Positions 49,832 through 59,782 of a stretch of 64,000 nucleotides of DNA are shown here, piece after piece; position 1 is the stretch's first letter; each line of letters opens with the position of its first letter. The stretch is taken from NCBI GenBank assembly GCA_028284905.1, contig JANQQU010000035.1, positions 112,193 to 176,192 of the forward strand. The letters run 5' to 3'. This DNA comes from Calditrichia bacterium (GTDB lineage Bacteria; Calditrichota; Calditrichia; RBG-13-44-9; J075). The notes below the pieces were generated by a model. That model was not told where the DNA came from, ran no database searches, and saw nothing but the letters and a program-made list of their open reading frames with translations. The position numbers and the translations under genes are program-made.

Positions 49832-51289
49832 TTACTGATCAATCCCACCAAGGCAGAGGAATTTAATCTCCAGGTAATCATCCAATCCATAATGAGAGCC
49901 TTCCCGGCCGAGGCCGGAAGCTTTAACGCCGCCAAAGGGCGCTACGGCAGTGGAAATCATTCCGGTGTTAGCACCGACCATGCCGTATTCCAGGGCCTCT
50001 CCGACACGCCAAATTCTTCCGATATCGCGGGAGAAGAAATAAGCGGCCAGCCCGTATTCAGTATTATTTGCCTGGTAAATCGCTTCCGCTTCATCCTGAA
50101 AGCGATAGACCGGTGCGACCGGTCCGAAAATTTCTTCTCGGGCGCAAGCGGCAGTAAAAGGCACGTCGCTGAGCACTGTCGGCTGAAAAAATGTGCCTCC
50201 CTCAGCATGGCGATTACCACCAATGATTACTTTTGCGCCATTATCGCGGGCATCAGCAACCAGACGCTCGACTTTCTCAATCGCAGCGGTATTGATCAAC
50301 GGACCGACCACCACTGCCGGATCCAGGCCGTTGCCGGCCTGCAGCTTTTCTACAGCTTCGGCAAACTTTCTGGTGAAAGTATCATAGATGTTATCCTGGA
50401 CAAGAATGCGATTGGCGCAAACGCAGGTTTGCCCGGCATTGCGAAACTTGCTGGCGATTGCGCCGGTGACAGCGGCATCAACATCCGCATCATCAAAGAC
50501 GATAAAAGGGGCATTGCCACCCAGTTCCATCGAGACTTTCTTCACCGTCGCGGCGCTCTGCTGCATCAGCAACTTTCCAACATTGGTAGAACCTGTAAAG
50601 GAAATTTTTCGGACGATGTCGTTGCTGCACATCTCCCCACCGACCGGGGCAGCATTGCTGGTAGTAATTACATTAAAAACGCCATCTGGCAATCCGGCCC
50701 GTTGTCCCAGCGCTGCCAGTGCGAGGCCGGAGAGCGGGGTATCTTCCGCCGGTTTCCAAACCATGGTACAACCTGCTGCGAGTGCTGCCGGTAATTTTTT
50801 CCCGACCATCGCAACCGGGAAATTCCAGGGAGTTATCGCTGCAACAACGCCTACCGGCTGTTTAATAACCAGATTTCTCAGGCCAGCGGCATGCGTCGGA
50901 ATAACGTCGCCGTAAATCCGTTTTCCCTCTTCGGCAAACCATTCGAAAAAAGCAATAGTATAGTTGATTTCCCCCCGGGCTTCTGCGAGCGGTTTACCCT
51001 GTTCTGTCGTCATCAATATTGCCAGGTCTTCCAGATGCTCCTTTAGTAAATCCCGCCAGCGCAGTAAAATTGCTGCTCTTTCCCCGGCAGTTTTTGCCCG
51101 CCATGCCGGTAAGGCGGCATTTGCTGCGTTAATAGCCCGCCGGGTTTCAGAAGCGCCCATATCCGGCACATCACCGATATGGCTGCCATCAAAAGGGTTG
51201 CTCACTGAAAAAGTTTTGCCACTATCTGCTGCCTGCCATTTTCCATCAATTAGCGTCTGATTACGCAATAAGCTTTGATCTTTAAGCAT
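49832..51289 (-). CDS. gabD: NAD(P)-dependent succinate-semialdehyde dehydrogenase
   Basis: This 485-residue aldehyde dehydrogenase starts at the ATG after GGAG (8 nt spacing); an upstream in-frame ATG at 51391 would add 34 unlikely residues. Motifs: ITPWNFPVAMVGKKLPAALA, FTGSTNVGKLL, catalytic Glu in MELGGNAPFIVFDDAD, catalytic Cys in NAGQTCVCANRI, and EEIFGPVAPVYRF. The pattern matches the GabD branch, which oxidises succinate semialdehyde to succinate; related glutarate-semialdehyde activity cannot be excluded. No GABA transaminase is adjacent. Confidence 0.9.
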   Translation of the reverse strand: MLKDQSLLRNQTLIDGKWQAADSGKTFSVSNPFDGSHIGDVPDMGASETRRAINAANAALPAWRAKTAGERAAILLRWRDLLKEHLEDLAILMTTEQGKPLAEARGEINYTIAFFEWFAEEGKRIYGDVIPTHAAGLRNLVIKQPVGVVAAITPWNFPVAMVGKKLPAALAAGCTMVWKPAEDTPLSGLALAALGQRAGLPDGVFNVITTSNAAPVGGEMCSNDIVRKISFTGSTNVGKLLMQQSAATVKKVSMELGGNAPFIVFDDADVDAAVTGAIASKFRNAGQTCVCANRILVQDNIYDTFTRKFAEAVEKLQAGNGLDPAVVVGPLINTAAIEKVERLVADARDNGAKVIIGGNRHAEGGTFFQPTVLSDVPFTAACAREEIFGPVAPVYRFQDEAEAIYQANNTEYGLAAYFFSRDIGRIWRVGEALEYGMVGANTGMISTAVAPFGGVKASGLGREGSHYGLDDYLEIKFLCLGGIDQ

Positions 51290-51459
51290 AGTGGGATCTC
51301 CGGTTTGTCGGGTAGAATATTCTTGTAAAGTTAAAGAATATACGTACGGATTAAATGGGATGGAATATTTTTTATTTTGAATAAATTGCACGATCCTGTA
51401 AACTTATGCGTGGTTAGTGGGTATTTATGATGTATCGGGCTTACTTATGAGGAGGGCTT

Positions 51460-52095
51460 ATGGCTTTATTTGGACCCCCGAATGTTGTAGAATTACAAAA
51501 GAATAAGAACGTCAAAGGACTGATCAAGGCGCTGCAGTACAAAAAGGATTGGGAGATCCGCGAATATGCGGCCAGAGCACTCGGAGAGTTGGGAGACTCC
51601 CAGGCGATAGCGCCACTGATTGAATCGTTGAGTGATTTTCCTTACGCGATCCGGGAGGCAGCCGCAGAAGGACTGTCGGCGTTTGGAGAAGTGGCTATCG
51701 AACCATTGGTCGATGCACTGATTGAGTGGGAAGCACGCAAGTATGCCGCCCAGGCGTTAGTGAAAATCGGACCGGCGGTAATACCATCCCTGAAGGAAAT
51801 CCTTGAAAAAGGTTTGTTCAAAAACATCCGCCGGGTCGCGGCGTGGATTGTCGGAGAAATTGGTGGTAAAGAAGCTGCCGAAGCACTAACGAAGGCACTT
51901 TTTGATGAAGACCCTGATGTGCGCAGATCTGTTGCCAGAGCGTTGGCTGCGATTGGCGAGCCGGCAAAAGAAAAGTTAAGTGCGGCATTGCAGAATCAGA
52001 AAGATTCCTCCAATGAGGATATCGAGTGGGTTCAGGAATTTCTTGCTACGCCGGCAGAAGAAACTTTTCAGCACGAGTATCCGGTTGAGGTATAG
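51460..52095 (+). CDS. PBS-lyase-type HEAT-repeat protein
   Basis: A 211-residue cytosolic protein with GGAGGG 3 nt before the ATG. It has about six short HEAT repeats of the E-Z/PBS-lyase type (YKKDWEIREYAARALGELGD, FPYAIREAAAEGLSAFGEVA, DPDVRRSVARALAAIGEPAK). It is probably a protein-protein adaptor; the partner is unknown. Confidence 0.9.
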   Translation: MALFGPPNVVELQKNKNVKGLIKALQYKKDWEIREYAARALGELGDSQAIAPLIESLSDFPYAIREAAAEGLSAFGEVAIEPLVDALIEWEARKYAAQALVKIGPAVIPSLKEILEKGLFKNIRRVAAWIVGEIGGKEAAEALTKALFDEDPDVRRSVARALAAIGEPAKEKLSAALQNQKDSSNEDIEWVQEFLATPAEETFQHEYPVEV

Positions 52096-52304
52096 TTAAG
52101 TTTTTATTAAAACTTGTAGTTCAACTATTTTGTTTTTATTATTGCGCAGTTCAGGATAAAAACACAGGGATTTCTACGCCAAAAATTTATCTGCCAGCCA
52201 CCACACCTCATCCGAAAATTTAAGTTTTATGAACACCTGCACATACTTTACGGTGGCAGGACAAAGCGATAATTAATAAACTGATGATTTAATAAAGGAG
52301 AAAT

Positions 52305-53177
52305 ATGATGAATAAGCGACAATTGTTAACTGCAGCACTGGCAGCGCTCCTAATATTGTTTTCGCAGTCCCTGACTGCTCAGGAAGCAGCTGAAGAAGGA
52401 CCTAAGTATGGCTGGCAAAATGAATTGTTGGGCGGCCTTAATTTTACCCAAACCAGTTTTAGTAATCCGCTGCAGGGTGGCGAAGATAGCTGGAACTGGC
52501 AGCTGAATATTAACGGCAAATTTGTTGATGATCAGGAAAAATTTAACTGGGCAAATACTGCCAATATCACTTATGGGCGTACCAAAGTTGGCGACGATGA
52601 TGATAAAAAATCTTCCGACGAAATTCGCCTGGAATCGGTCTTTACTTACAAAATGGGCGTTTATGTAAATCCTTACGTCAGTGCGACTGCGCAAACTCAG
52701 TTCACTGCCGGATACAATTTTGCCACCGATCCGAAGACGGAAATTTCCAATATCTTTGATCCGGCCTATTTCACCGAAAGTGTTGGCCTGGGATACGAGC
52801 CATTCAAGAATTTTAAGACTCGCCTCGGCGCTGCGCTCAAACAAACGATTGCCGATGAGTTTGCAGCAGCTTATTCCGATGATGTTGAAACACTTGATGA
52901 AATTGAAACGCTGCGTTCCGAGGTCGGTGTGGAATCCGTAACTGATTTCAGTGACAAGATTAGCGAAAATATTGTTTACACCACCAAGCTGAGCATGTTT
53001 TCGAATGTAAAGGGCGTTAATGAAATCGACGTGCGTTGGGATAATCTGGTATCTGCGCAGGTATCAAAGTATTTGGCAGTCAGCTTCACTATGAAGCTTT
53101 TCTATGATCGGGATATTAGCCTGAAGCGGGAAATTCAGCAAGTCCTCGCTGCTGGTTTGACCTATTCCTTCCTGTAA
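52305..53177 (+). CDS. DUF3078-family outer-membrane protein
   Basis: AAGGAG precedes ATGATG; the second ATG (52308) has better spacing. A signal peptide (LTAALAALLILFSQSLTA) is followed by GWQNELLGGLNFTQTSFSN and alternating strands with aromatic girdles (WNWQLNINGKF, FNWANTANITYGRTK), ending in LAAGLTYSFL with a terminal aliphatic residue after Phe. This fits DUF3078, a predicted outer-membrane barrel. Function unknown. Confidence 0.85.
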   Translation: MMNKRQLLTAALAALLILFSQSLTAQEAAEEGPKYGWQNELLGGLNFTQTSFSNPLQGGEDSWNWQLNINGKFVDDQEKFNWANTANITYGRTKVGDDDDKKSSDEIRLESVFTYKMGVYVNPYVSATAQTQFTAGYNFATDPKTEISNIFDPAYFTESVGLGYEPFKNFKTRLGAALKQTIADEFAAAYSDDVETLDEIETLRSEVGVESVTDFSDKISENIVYTTKLSMFSNVKGVNEIDVRWDNLVSAQVSKYLAVSFTMKLFYDRDISLKREIQQVLAAGLTYSFL

Positions 53178-53185
53178 AAAATTAT

Positions 53186-53226
53186 CGGGCTGGATCGAAT
53201 AAATTTCGTGAAAGCCCGTTTTCTTT
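53186..53226 (+). terminator. Terminator of the DUF3078 gene
   Basis: CGGGCT (53186-53191) pairs with AGCCCG (53213-53218), with inner CGAA/TTCG pairing, followed by TTTTCTTT. Confidence 0.6.
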
Positions 53227-53296
53227 AGTAGCGGTAGCACTCGCAGAAAAAAACATATTTTGCCACTGCCGACTGTACACCCCTTCGGGGCCACTG

Positions 53297-53929
53297 CTAT
53301 CTCAAAATCTTTTGTAGCCATTTCGGTGACTTAAACTTTCTTCCAATTCCCAGCAAGAAAATCCCTTCCTGTATCCGCTCACTGGTAAAAATAATGTTGT
53401 AATCTCCGCTAATAAATAAATGCCAGCTAGCACTGAATTGCCAATCCAGGCGTCCCTGCAAACCCAGACTTAGCTCACTTTCGGCAACCTCGCCGAGGCC
53501 GCGGTAAAACTCATTTTCCTCAAAGCGTAACAAAGTGCTTCCCGCATATCCGCCTCCCAAGAGCGAAATACCAGCTGGTAGATGCCAGTATTTTCCCCAA
53601 TGAAGTGAGAAAAGTGTAGATCGGAAGTCGGGCAGATCCTCCAGTTCGCTTTGAAAATCATTACTACGAACACCGGCATAGACAACCCCATAATAAAAGG
53701 GCAATTCCAGGTAAAAAGCTGTGCCGGTTTGTCCTTCCCATTGTGGCGAAAGCGTGTGATAAAACGCAGTGGGGAAAATTGCAAACGTCGGTTTTATATA
53801 AGAAAATGATGAATCCGCCGGTTGCCCCTGCAGGGGAAGAACGGCCAGAGAGAAAAATACTGCAACAAAAGCCATCACCCGGCGAATAAATGGAAGAAAC
53901 AAATTTTTCTGAATGCTGGAAAGTCTCAT
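53297..53929 (-). CDS. Predicted small outer-membrane beta-barrel protein
   Basis: I do not recognise a named family. The 210-residue protein has a signal peptide (VMAFVAVFFSLAVLPLQG) and alternating hydrophobic/aromatic strands (AFYLELPFYYGVVYAGVRS, FSLHWGKYWHLPAGISLLGGG, HLFISGDYNIIF, FLLGIGRKFK). This pattern suggests an 8-stranded barrel. It is convergent with the DUF3078 gene; the C-terminal residues are not the classical barrel-ending Phe. Confidence 0.65.
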   Translation of the reverse strand: MRLSSIQKNLFLPFIRRVMAFVAVFFSLAVLPLQGQPADSSFSYIKPTFAIFPTAFYHTLSPQWEGQTGTAFYLELPFYYGVVYAGVRSNDFQSELEDLPDFRSTLFSLHWGKYWHLPAGISLLGGGYAGSTLLRFEENEFYRGLGEVAESELSLGLQGRLDWQFSASWHLFISGDYNIIFTSERIQEGIFLLGIGRKFKSPKWLQKILR

Positions 53930-54058
53930 TTCTATATTATATTCCTGATCTGCACGGCTGATAATTTCGATTAGCGAATTTATTCTCAGTCAGCGGACTG
54001 CTTCTGGAATTGAAAGCGCGACCGATTTCTAAACCATTTTAAATAACCGGAAAATCTT

Positions 54059-56725
54059 ATGAAAGTACAAACGTGGAAAAATTTCTCTCCCAATTTCATC
54101 CTCTCTCTGATGATTTTATTGACCTTTAACATAATTGCTCAAACTGAAGATCGTCCCAGTTCGTTAACAGCAGTGAAGGTGGCCAATGGATCAATAAAAC
54201 TGGATGGACAATTATCAGAAAGTTTTTGGGAGGAGGTTATCCCGGCGGATAATTTTCTGACCACCCGCCCCGATGAAGGCTTACCGGCCAGCCGCGCCAC
54301 GGAAATCCGTTTTGCATATGATGACAATGCCCTCTACATCGGGGGGAAAATGTTCTGTGAAGATCCCTCCCGGATTTTAGCCCGGGTGAGCCGCCGCGAT
54401 GCCGCCAGCAATTCCGAACGGCTGATTATTTCCCTGGATACATTTCGTGATCGCCGCACTGCTTACAGTTTTGGGATTACCGCCTCCGGTGTGCGGGTTG
54501 ATTATTACCACCCCAGCGATGAAGAACGCAGCCGAGACTATAACTACGATCCGGTTTGGTCGGCGAAGTCGCGAATTGATGCCGAAGGCTGGACGACGGA
54601 GATTCGCATTCCTTTTTCGCAACTGCGGTTTAATAATGTTGATAAGCAAATCTGGGGAGTGAATATTAATCGTTGGGCACCGGATATCAATGAAGATTCT
54701 TACTGGATTTTTGTGCCAAGTTACGAAAATGGCTGGTCTTCAAAGTTTGGTGTTTTGGAAGGTATTGAAGGCGTGCAGCCTTCGCGCGGGGTGGAGTTTC
54801 TGCCATATACTGCCGCAGAACTCACTTTTGATAACAGCATCGATGATGATAATCCTTTCCTGGACAAAACGGACCTCGATCAACGCGCCGGGGTAGATTT
54901 TAAGATTGGCCTCGGACCCAATTTAACCCTCGATGCGACAGTTAATCCGGATTTCGGACAGGTGGAAGCGGACCCGGCGGAGGTGAATCTCAGCGCATTC
55001 GAAACCTTCTTTGATGAGCGTCGCCCCTTCTTTACCGAAGGCGATCAATTGCTGCAAGGATTCGGTCCGAACTACTATTACTCCCGGCGAATCGGTGCGA
55101 ACCCACATTTAAATGATGAAGACGACCTGGAAGAGCTTTATGAAGTTAATCCGGCCTACAGTAGCTTTCAGGGAAACACCACGATTCTCGGCGCATCGAA
55201 GTTAACCGGCCGCCTGAATTCCGGTTTGTCGATTGGTGCCGTTGCTGCACTGACCGCCCGGGAATATGCCCGAATAGAAACAGTATCGGGTGAGGAAGAA
55301 AGTTTTGAGATCGAGCCGGCAACCGGTTTTGGAGTACTGCGCCTGCAGCAGGAATTTGGCAAAGATGCATCTGCAGTAGGATTAACCATCACCGGTGTGG
55401 AAAGGGATGTGACCAGCGGAGCTGCGCTGGCAGAAATTGTTACAAAGAGTGCTTATTCCGGTGGGGTAGACTGGAGTTTGCGTTTCTCAGACAATACATA
55501 TTCCCTTACCGGGCATGCCGGATTTAGTCATGTCCGCGGGGAGGCAGCGGCCCTGCTCGATATTCAGCAATCCAGTGCGCATTATTTTCAGCGGCCGGAT
55601 GCAGATTATTTGGAGTTGGACTCTACCCGTACCAGCCTCGGCGGATACACCGCTTCTATGCGTTTTCGGAAGAACAGCGGAAGACACTGGTTATATCGTG
55701 CAAGCTTTTGGGTTGATTCTCCCGGACTGGAATTGAATGATATCGGCCGCCTTCGCAGCGCGGATGGTATTAATACCAATGGCCGGTTAATCTATCGGGA
55801 AACAGTGCCTGGCAAACTGTTCCGTCGCTATACGATTGAATTTGGCAGTGCCAATCGCTGGGATTTTGGCGGCGAGCGTCAACGTAGTCAGTCGGAAATT
55901 GAATTGACCGGGGTTTTCCCGAATTTCTGGCGTGGAGGTATCGAGATCGGTTATAGTCCCCGGAGTCAAAGTAACCGGCTGACCCGCGGCGGCCCATACA
56001 TGCAAACCGGCAATGCCTGGTCGGTAGAGCTGGAATTGGGCAGTAATTTTGCCTCATCAACCCGCTGGGAAACAGAGATCGAATTTGAAGGAAGTGAGCT
56101 GGGCCATTGGGAATACTCCGCGGGCCTGGAGTATTCCATGCACTTTGGTAATCGCCTGGAATTTTCCATGACGCCATATTTTGAGCGCGAGATTAATGTT
56201 CGTCAGTATATCGATGAGGTTGCTGGTGGAGGAGAAGCGACCTTCGGCAATCGCTATATTTTCGGTACTATCGACCAGCGAACAATCGCGACCCAGTTCC
56301 GCCTGAATTATGCCTTTACCCCATCTTTTACATTGGAATTATATGCCGAACCTTTTGCGGCTAAAGGTAACTTTTACAACTTCGGCGAATTGGAGGCCGC
56401 CCGCAGCCGCTTCCTGAGAATGTATGGCACCGATGGCTCTACGCTCAGTCTTGATGCGGAAAATGACCTTTACCAGGTAACTGACGGAAGCAGCAACTTT
56501 AGTTTTGAACGCCCGGATTTTAACGTGTTATCTTTCCGCAGTAACCTGGTTTTGCGCTGGGAATGGCTGCCCGGTAGCTCTTTCTTTTTAGTTTGGCAGC
56601 AGGATCGCGGGAGCGAGGAAATGCTCGGGAAAAACATCGGCGCCGGTTCTCTCCTGGATGCCTTCGGCAGTGAAGGGAATAACTTCTTTGCCCTGAAGCT
56701 GAATTACTGGTTACCGGTGAAGTAA
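54059..56725 (+). CDS. CBM9-like / DUF5916 outer-membrane-associated protein
   Basis: After a signal peptide (ILSLMILLTFNIIAQ), residues ~38-235 are a carbohydrate-binding-family-9-like domain (IKLDGQLSESFWEEVIPADNF, AYDDNALYIGGKMFCEDP, WTTEIRIPFSQLRF). The rest is DUF5916, with the family hallmark TVNPDFGQVEADPAEVNLSA followed by FFDERRPFFTEGD. It continues as a long barrel-like strand region ending FFALKLNYWLPVK. The family is common in FCB bacteria and often linked to outer-membrane transport or hydrolysis; its function is not established. Confidence 0.93.
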   Translation: MKVQTWKNFSPNFILSLMILLTFNIIAQTEDRPSSLTAVKVANGSIKLDGQLSESFWEEVIPADNFLTTRPDEGLPASRATEIRFAYDDNALYIGGKMFCEDPSRILARVSRRDAASNSERLIISLDTFRDRRTAYSFGITASGVRVDYYHPSDEERSRDYNYDPVWSAKSRIDAEGWTTEIRIPFSQLRFNNVDKQIWGVNINRWAPDINEDSYWIFVPSYENGWSSKFGVLEGIEGVQPSRGVEFLPYTAAELTFDNSIDDDNPFLDKTDLDQRAGVDFKIGLGPNLTLDATVNPDFGQVEADPAEVNLSAFETFFDERRPFFTEGDQLLQGFGPNYYYSRRIGANPHLNDEDDLEELYEVNPAYSSFQGNTTILGASKLTGRLNSGLSIGAVAALTAREYARIETVSGEEESFEIEPATGFGVLRLQQEFGKDASAVGLTITGVERDVTSGAALAEIVTKSAYSGGVDWSLRFSDNTYSLTGHAGFSHVRGEAAALLDIQQSSAHYFQRPDADYLELDSTRTSLGGYTASMRFRKNSGRHWLYRASFWVDSPGLELNDIGRLRSADGINTNGRLIYRETVPGKLFRRYTIEFGSANRWDFGGERQRSQSEIELTGVFPNFWRGGIEIGYSPRSQSNRLTRGGPYMQTGNAWSVELELGSNFASSTRWETEIEFEGSELGHWEYSAGLEYSMHFGNRLEFSMTPYFEREINVRQYIDEVAGGGEATFGNRYIFGTIDQRTIATQFRLNYAFTPSFTLELYAEPFAAKGNFYNFGELEAARSRFLRMYGTDGSTLSLDAENDLYQVTDGSSNFSFERPDFNVLSFRSNLVLRWEWLPGSSFFLVWQQDRGSEEMLGKNIGAGSLLDAFGSEGNNFFALKLNYWLPVK

Positions 56726-56830
56726 ATGGGCAAATGGGCAAATATACAAATATGCAAATGAGCAGATGAGCAGATGAGCAGTTTCGTAGTTTTGCCCATT
56801 TGCCCATTTGCATATTTGCCCATTTGTATG
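56724..56830. repeat. 8-bp repeat (AAATGGGC) with inverted counterpart
   Basis: AAATGGGC, AAATGGGC, AAATATAC, AAATATGC, AAATGAGC and AGATGAGC units on the left face TTTGCCCA/TTTGCATA units on the right, separated by TTTCGTAG. The array starts at the stop codon of the DUF5916 gene. Confidence 0.8.
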
Positions 56831-56860
56831 TTTAAGGGCAGCAACGGTTATCTAAGGGGC

Positions 56861-56889
56861 TTGGATAATCGGTTTTCAATCTTTATATT
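56861..56889 (+). promoter_or_regulatory. Predicted aceE promoter
   Basis: TTGGAT at 56861, 17 nt, TATATT at 56884. The start near 56896 gives a ~69-nt leader. Confidence 0.65.
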
Positions 56890-56964
56890 ATCTGCTATGC
56901 GTAGAAGTAGCGACTTTTTTAGATGCGAAATGTGTTTGATCAACTTTGAGAGGAGTTCTTTGTA

Positions 56965-59679
56965 ATGATAGAACAAGCAGTTTTAGAAAAGTATCAACAA
57001 ATGCTCAATGCCAACGGGGACGTGGATGCCCAGGAAACCTCGGAATGGCTGGAGGCGCTGGAAGAGATTATTCGCTACCAGGGCCGGGAGCGTGCGACAT
57101 ATATTCTTCAGCAATTAATGCAAGCCGGTTATGGAAAAGGCATCAAATTACCTTTCTTCTCCAATACACCTTACATCAATACTATTGACGTTAATGATGA
57201 ACCGGAATATCCCGGTGATCGTCAGATCGAGCGACGGATTAAAAGTATCATTCGCTGGAACGCGATGGCAATGGTCGTAAATGCCAATAAAAAATTCGAT
57301 GGTATTGGTGGACACATTTCGACTTTCGCATCTTCCGCGACCCTTTATGATGTTGGTTTTAACCACTTCTTCCGCGGTAAAGGTGATGGTTTCGATGGCG
57401 ATATGATTTACATGCAGGGCCATGGTTCCCCGGGAATCTATGCGCGTGCTTATGTTGAAGGCCGCCTCAATGACGAGCATCTGGAAGCGTTTCGCCGGGA
57501 GCTGGTTTCTACCGGTGGTTTATCTTCTTATCCGCATCCCTGGTTAATGCCGGATTTCTGGGAATTCCCCACGGTTTCTATGGGACTGGGTCCGATCAGT
57601 GCTATCTACCAGGCACGTTTTGCTGAATACATGAAAGATCGCGGGATTAAAGATACAGCCAATCAGCATGTTTGGGCATTTCTCGGTGATGGTGAAACCG
57701 ACGAACCGGAATCCCTCGGGGCGATTACCCTTGCTTCCCGGGAAAAGCTGGACAACTTGATTTTTGTCATTAACTGTAACCTGCAGCGCCTGGACGGCCC
57801 GGTGCGTGGTAATGGCCGGATTATTCAGGAACTGGAAACAGTATTCCGTGGCGCTGGCTGGAACGTTCTGAAAGTAATTTGGGGCAGCGATTGGGATCCG
57901 CTCTTCGCAAACGATCATGGCGGCCATTTGATCAAAGGTTTTGATGAAACCGTTGACGGTCACTTCCAGAAGTTTGTTGTAGAACCCGGCTCCTATCTCC
58001 GCGAGTCTTTCTTCGGAAAATATCCGGAACTGCTCAAGCTGGTTGAACATCTGTCCGATGATCAACTGAAAAAACTGCGTCTCGGCGGTCATGATCCGGT
58101 GAAGGTTTACACTGCCTATAAACAAGCGATTGAACACACCGGTTCTCCGACAGTTATTCTGGCCCGGACCATCAAGGGATACGGTATGGGTGAAGCCGGT
58201 GAAGGTAAAAATATTACCCACCAGCAGAAAAAATTGAACCAGGCGGAAATGCGTCACTTCCGCGATCGCTTTGACATCCCGGTGAGCGACGAGAAAATTT
58301 CCGAATATCCGTTCTATCGTCCGGATGACAAGAGTCCGGAAATCCAATACCTGAAAGATCAGCGTAGCAAACTGAACGGTTTCGTACCGCAGCGCAAGGT
58401 GCTCACCGAAGCGCTGGACGTACCGGATCTGCACTATTTCAACGACTTTGTCGGCGGCAGCGATCGTGAAGTTTCCACAACTATGGCATTTGTGCGGATG
58501 CTATCCCAGATTATCAAACATCCGAAAATTGGTAAGCGAGTGGTGCCGATTGTTCCGGACGAAGCCCGTACCTTTGGTATGGAGTTCCTCTTCCGCCAGG
58601 TTGGTATTTACGCGCATACCGGTCAGCTCTACGAGCCGGTTGATGCCGATTCATTACTCTATTACCGCGAAGCAGCGAACGGTCAGATTCTCGAAGAAGG
58701 AATTACCGAAGCGGGTGGTATGTCCTCATTCACCGCCGCCGGTACCGCCCATGCCAACTATGGCGTGGATATGATTCCATTTTTCATCTATTACTCCATG
58801 TTCGGTTTCCAGCGAATTGGCGATTTGGCCTGGGCGTTTGGCGACCAGCGTGGCCGTGGTTTCCTTGTCGGTGGTACTGCCGGTAGAACAACCCTGAACG
58901 GAGAAGGTTTGCAACATCAGGATGGTCACAGCCATGTATTGGCGAGCACCATTCCGAACTGTATTACCTACGATCCTGCCTGGGCATACGAAATTGCCGT
59001 AATTCTGCAGGACGGTATGCGCCGGATGTATCATGAACGTGAAGACATTTTCTACTACATTACCGTTTGTAATGAAAATTATACCATGCCGGCAATGCCG
59101 AAAGGTGCTGAAGAAGGCATCCTGAGAGGACTCTACAAGTTCTCCGAAATGCCCAAGAAAGAAAAAGGCAAGCGGAAAGAGCGCCTGAAGGCACATATTC
59201 TCGGTAGCGGTACTATTTTACGGGAAGCACTGCGGGCGCAGGAAATCCTCGCGGAAAAATATGATATTGCTGCGGATGTATGGAGCGCGACCAGCTTTAA
59301 CGAAGTCTATCGCGATGCGATGGATGCAGAGCGCTGGAATATGCTCCATCCCACCAAGAAAGCGAAGAAGCCGTATATCACTGAGCTGATGGAAAAGGAA
59401 GAAGGCCCGGTCATCGCAGTTTCTGATTACATGAAGACCATGTCCGACCGTCTTTCCCGCTGGGTACCGGGCGGCATCTATTCGCTGGGTACTGATGGCT
59501 TCGGCCGCAGTGAAACCCGCGAGGCACTACGCCGCTTCTTCGAGGTAGATGCAGAGTCCACAGTTGTTGCGGTACTCTATCAACTTTCTCAACAAGGCAA
59601 ACTGGATCGCAAAGTGGTTGCAAAAGCGATTAAAGATCTCGGTGTCGATCCGGAGAAATTAAACCCGATGATTTCGTAA
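56965..59679 (+). CDS. aceE: Pyruvate dehydrogenase E1 component, homodimeric type
   Basis: This 904-residue TPP enzyme matches the single-chain AceE rather than the alpha/beta E1. It has GGHISTFASSATLYDVGFNHFF-like N-terminal motifs (split here: GIGGHISTFASS and LYDVGFNHFF), the TPP-binding GDGETDEPESLGA then INCNLQRLDGPVRGN, and PDEARTFGMEFLFRQ. The end carries GTDGFGRSETREALRRFFE. It decarboxylates pyruvate and acetylates the lipoyl domain of E2, feeding acetyl-CoA. E2 (aceF) and E3 (lpd) are not in the window; a strong terminator follows, so it is monocistronic. GAGAGGAG precedes the start. Confidence 0.97.
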   Translation: MIEQAVLEKYQQMLNANGDVDAQETSEWLEALEEIIRYQGRERATYILQQLMQAGYGKGIKLPFFSNTPYINTIDVNDEPEYPGDRQIERRIKSIIRWNAMAMVVNANKKFDGIGGHISTFASSATLYDVGFNHFFRGKGDGFDGDMIYMQGHGSPGIYARAYVEGRLNDEHLEAFRRELVSTGGLSSYPHPWLMPDFWEFPTVSMGLGPISAIYQARFAEYMKDRGIKDTANQHVWAFLGDGETDEPESLGAITLASREKLDNLIFVINCNLQRLDGPVRGNGRIIQELETVFRGAGWNVLKVIWGSDWDPLFANDHGGHLIKGFDETVDGHFQKFVVEPGSYLRESFFGKYPELLKLVEHLSDDQLKKLRLGGHDPVKVYTAYKQAIEHTGSPTVILARTIKGYGMGEAGEGKNITHQQKKLNQAEMRHFRDRFDIPVSDEKISEYPFYRPDDKSPEIQYLKDQRSKLNGFVPQRKVLTEALDVPDLHYFNDFVGGSDREVSTTMAFVRMLSQIIKHPKIGKRVVPIVPDEARTFGMEFLFRQVGIYAHTGQLYEPVDADSLLYYREAANGQILEEGITEAGGMSSFTAAGTAHANYGVDMIPFFIYYSMFGFQRIGDLAWAFGDQRGRGFLVGGTAGRTTLNGEGLQHQDGHSHVLASTIPNCITYDPAWAYEIAVILQDGMRRMYHEREDIFYYITVCNENYTMPAMPKGAEEGILRGLYKFSEMPKKEKGKRKERLKAHILGSGTILREALRAQEILAEKYDIAADVWSATSFNEVYRDAMDAERWNMLHPTKKAKKPYITELMEKEEGPVIAVSDYMKTMSDRLSRWVPGGIYSLGTDGFGRSETREALRRFFEVDAESTVVAVLYQLSQQGKLDRKVVAKAIKDLGVDPEKLNPMIS

Positions 59680-59707
59680 ATTATCATTCGGTTTTTATAA
59701 AAACTCA

Positions 59708-59741
59708 GGTGCCGGCAGTTCATACTGTCGGCACCTTTTTT
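59708..59741 (+). terminator. aceE terminator
   Basis: GGTGCCGGCAGT / ACTGTCGGCACC form a 12-bp stem with one G-U pair and a TCAT loop, followed by six T. Confidence 0.93.
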
Positions 59742-59782
59742 ATTTGAGACCAGTAAGACTTTACTCGTTTCCCTCGTTTACT

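Noticed and set aside
57544..58434. Minus-strand open frame of 296 codons opposite aceE
   Set aside because: Mirror of the highly biased aceE codons, with no SD or domain.
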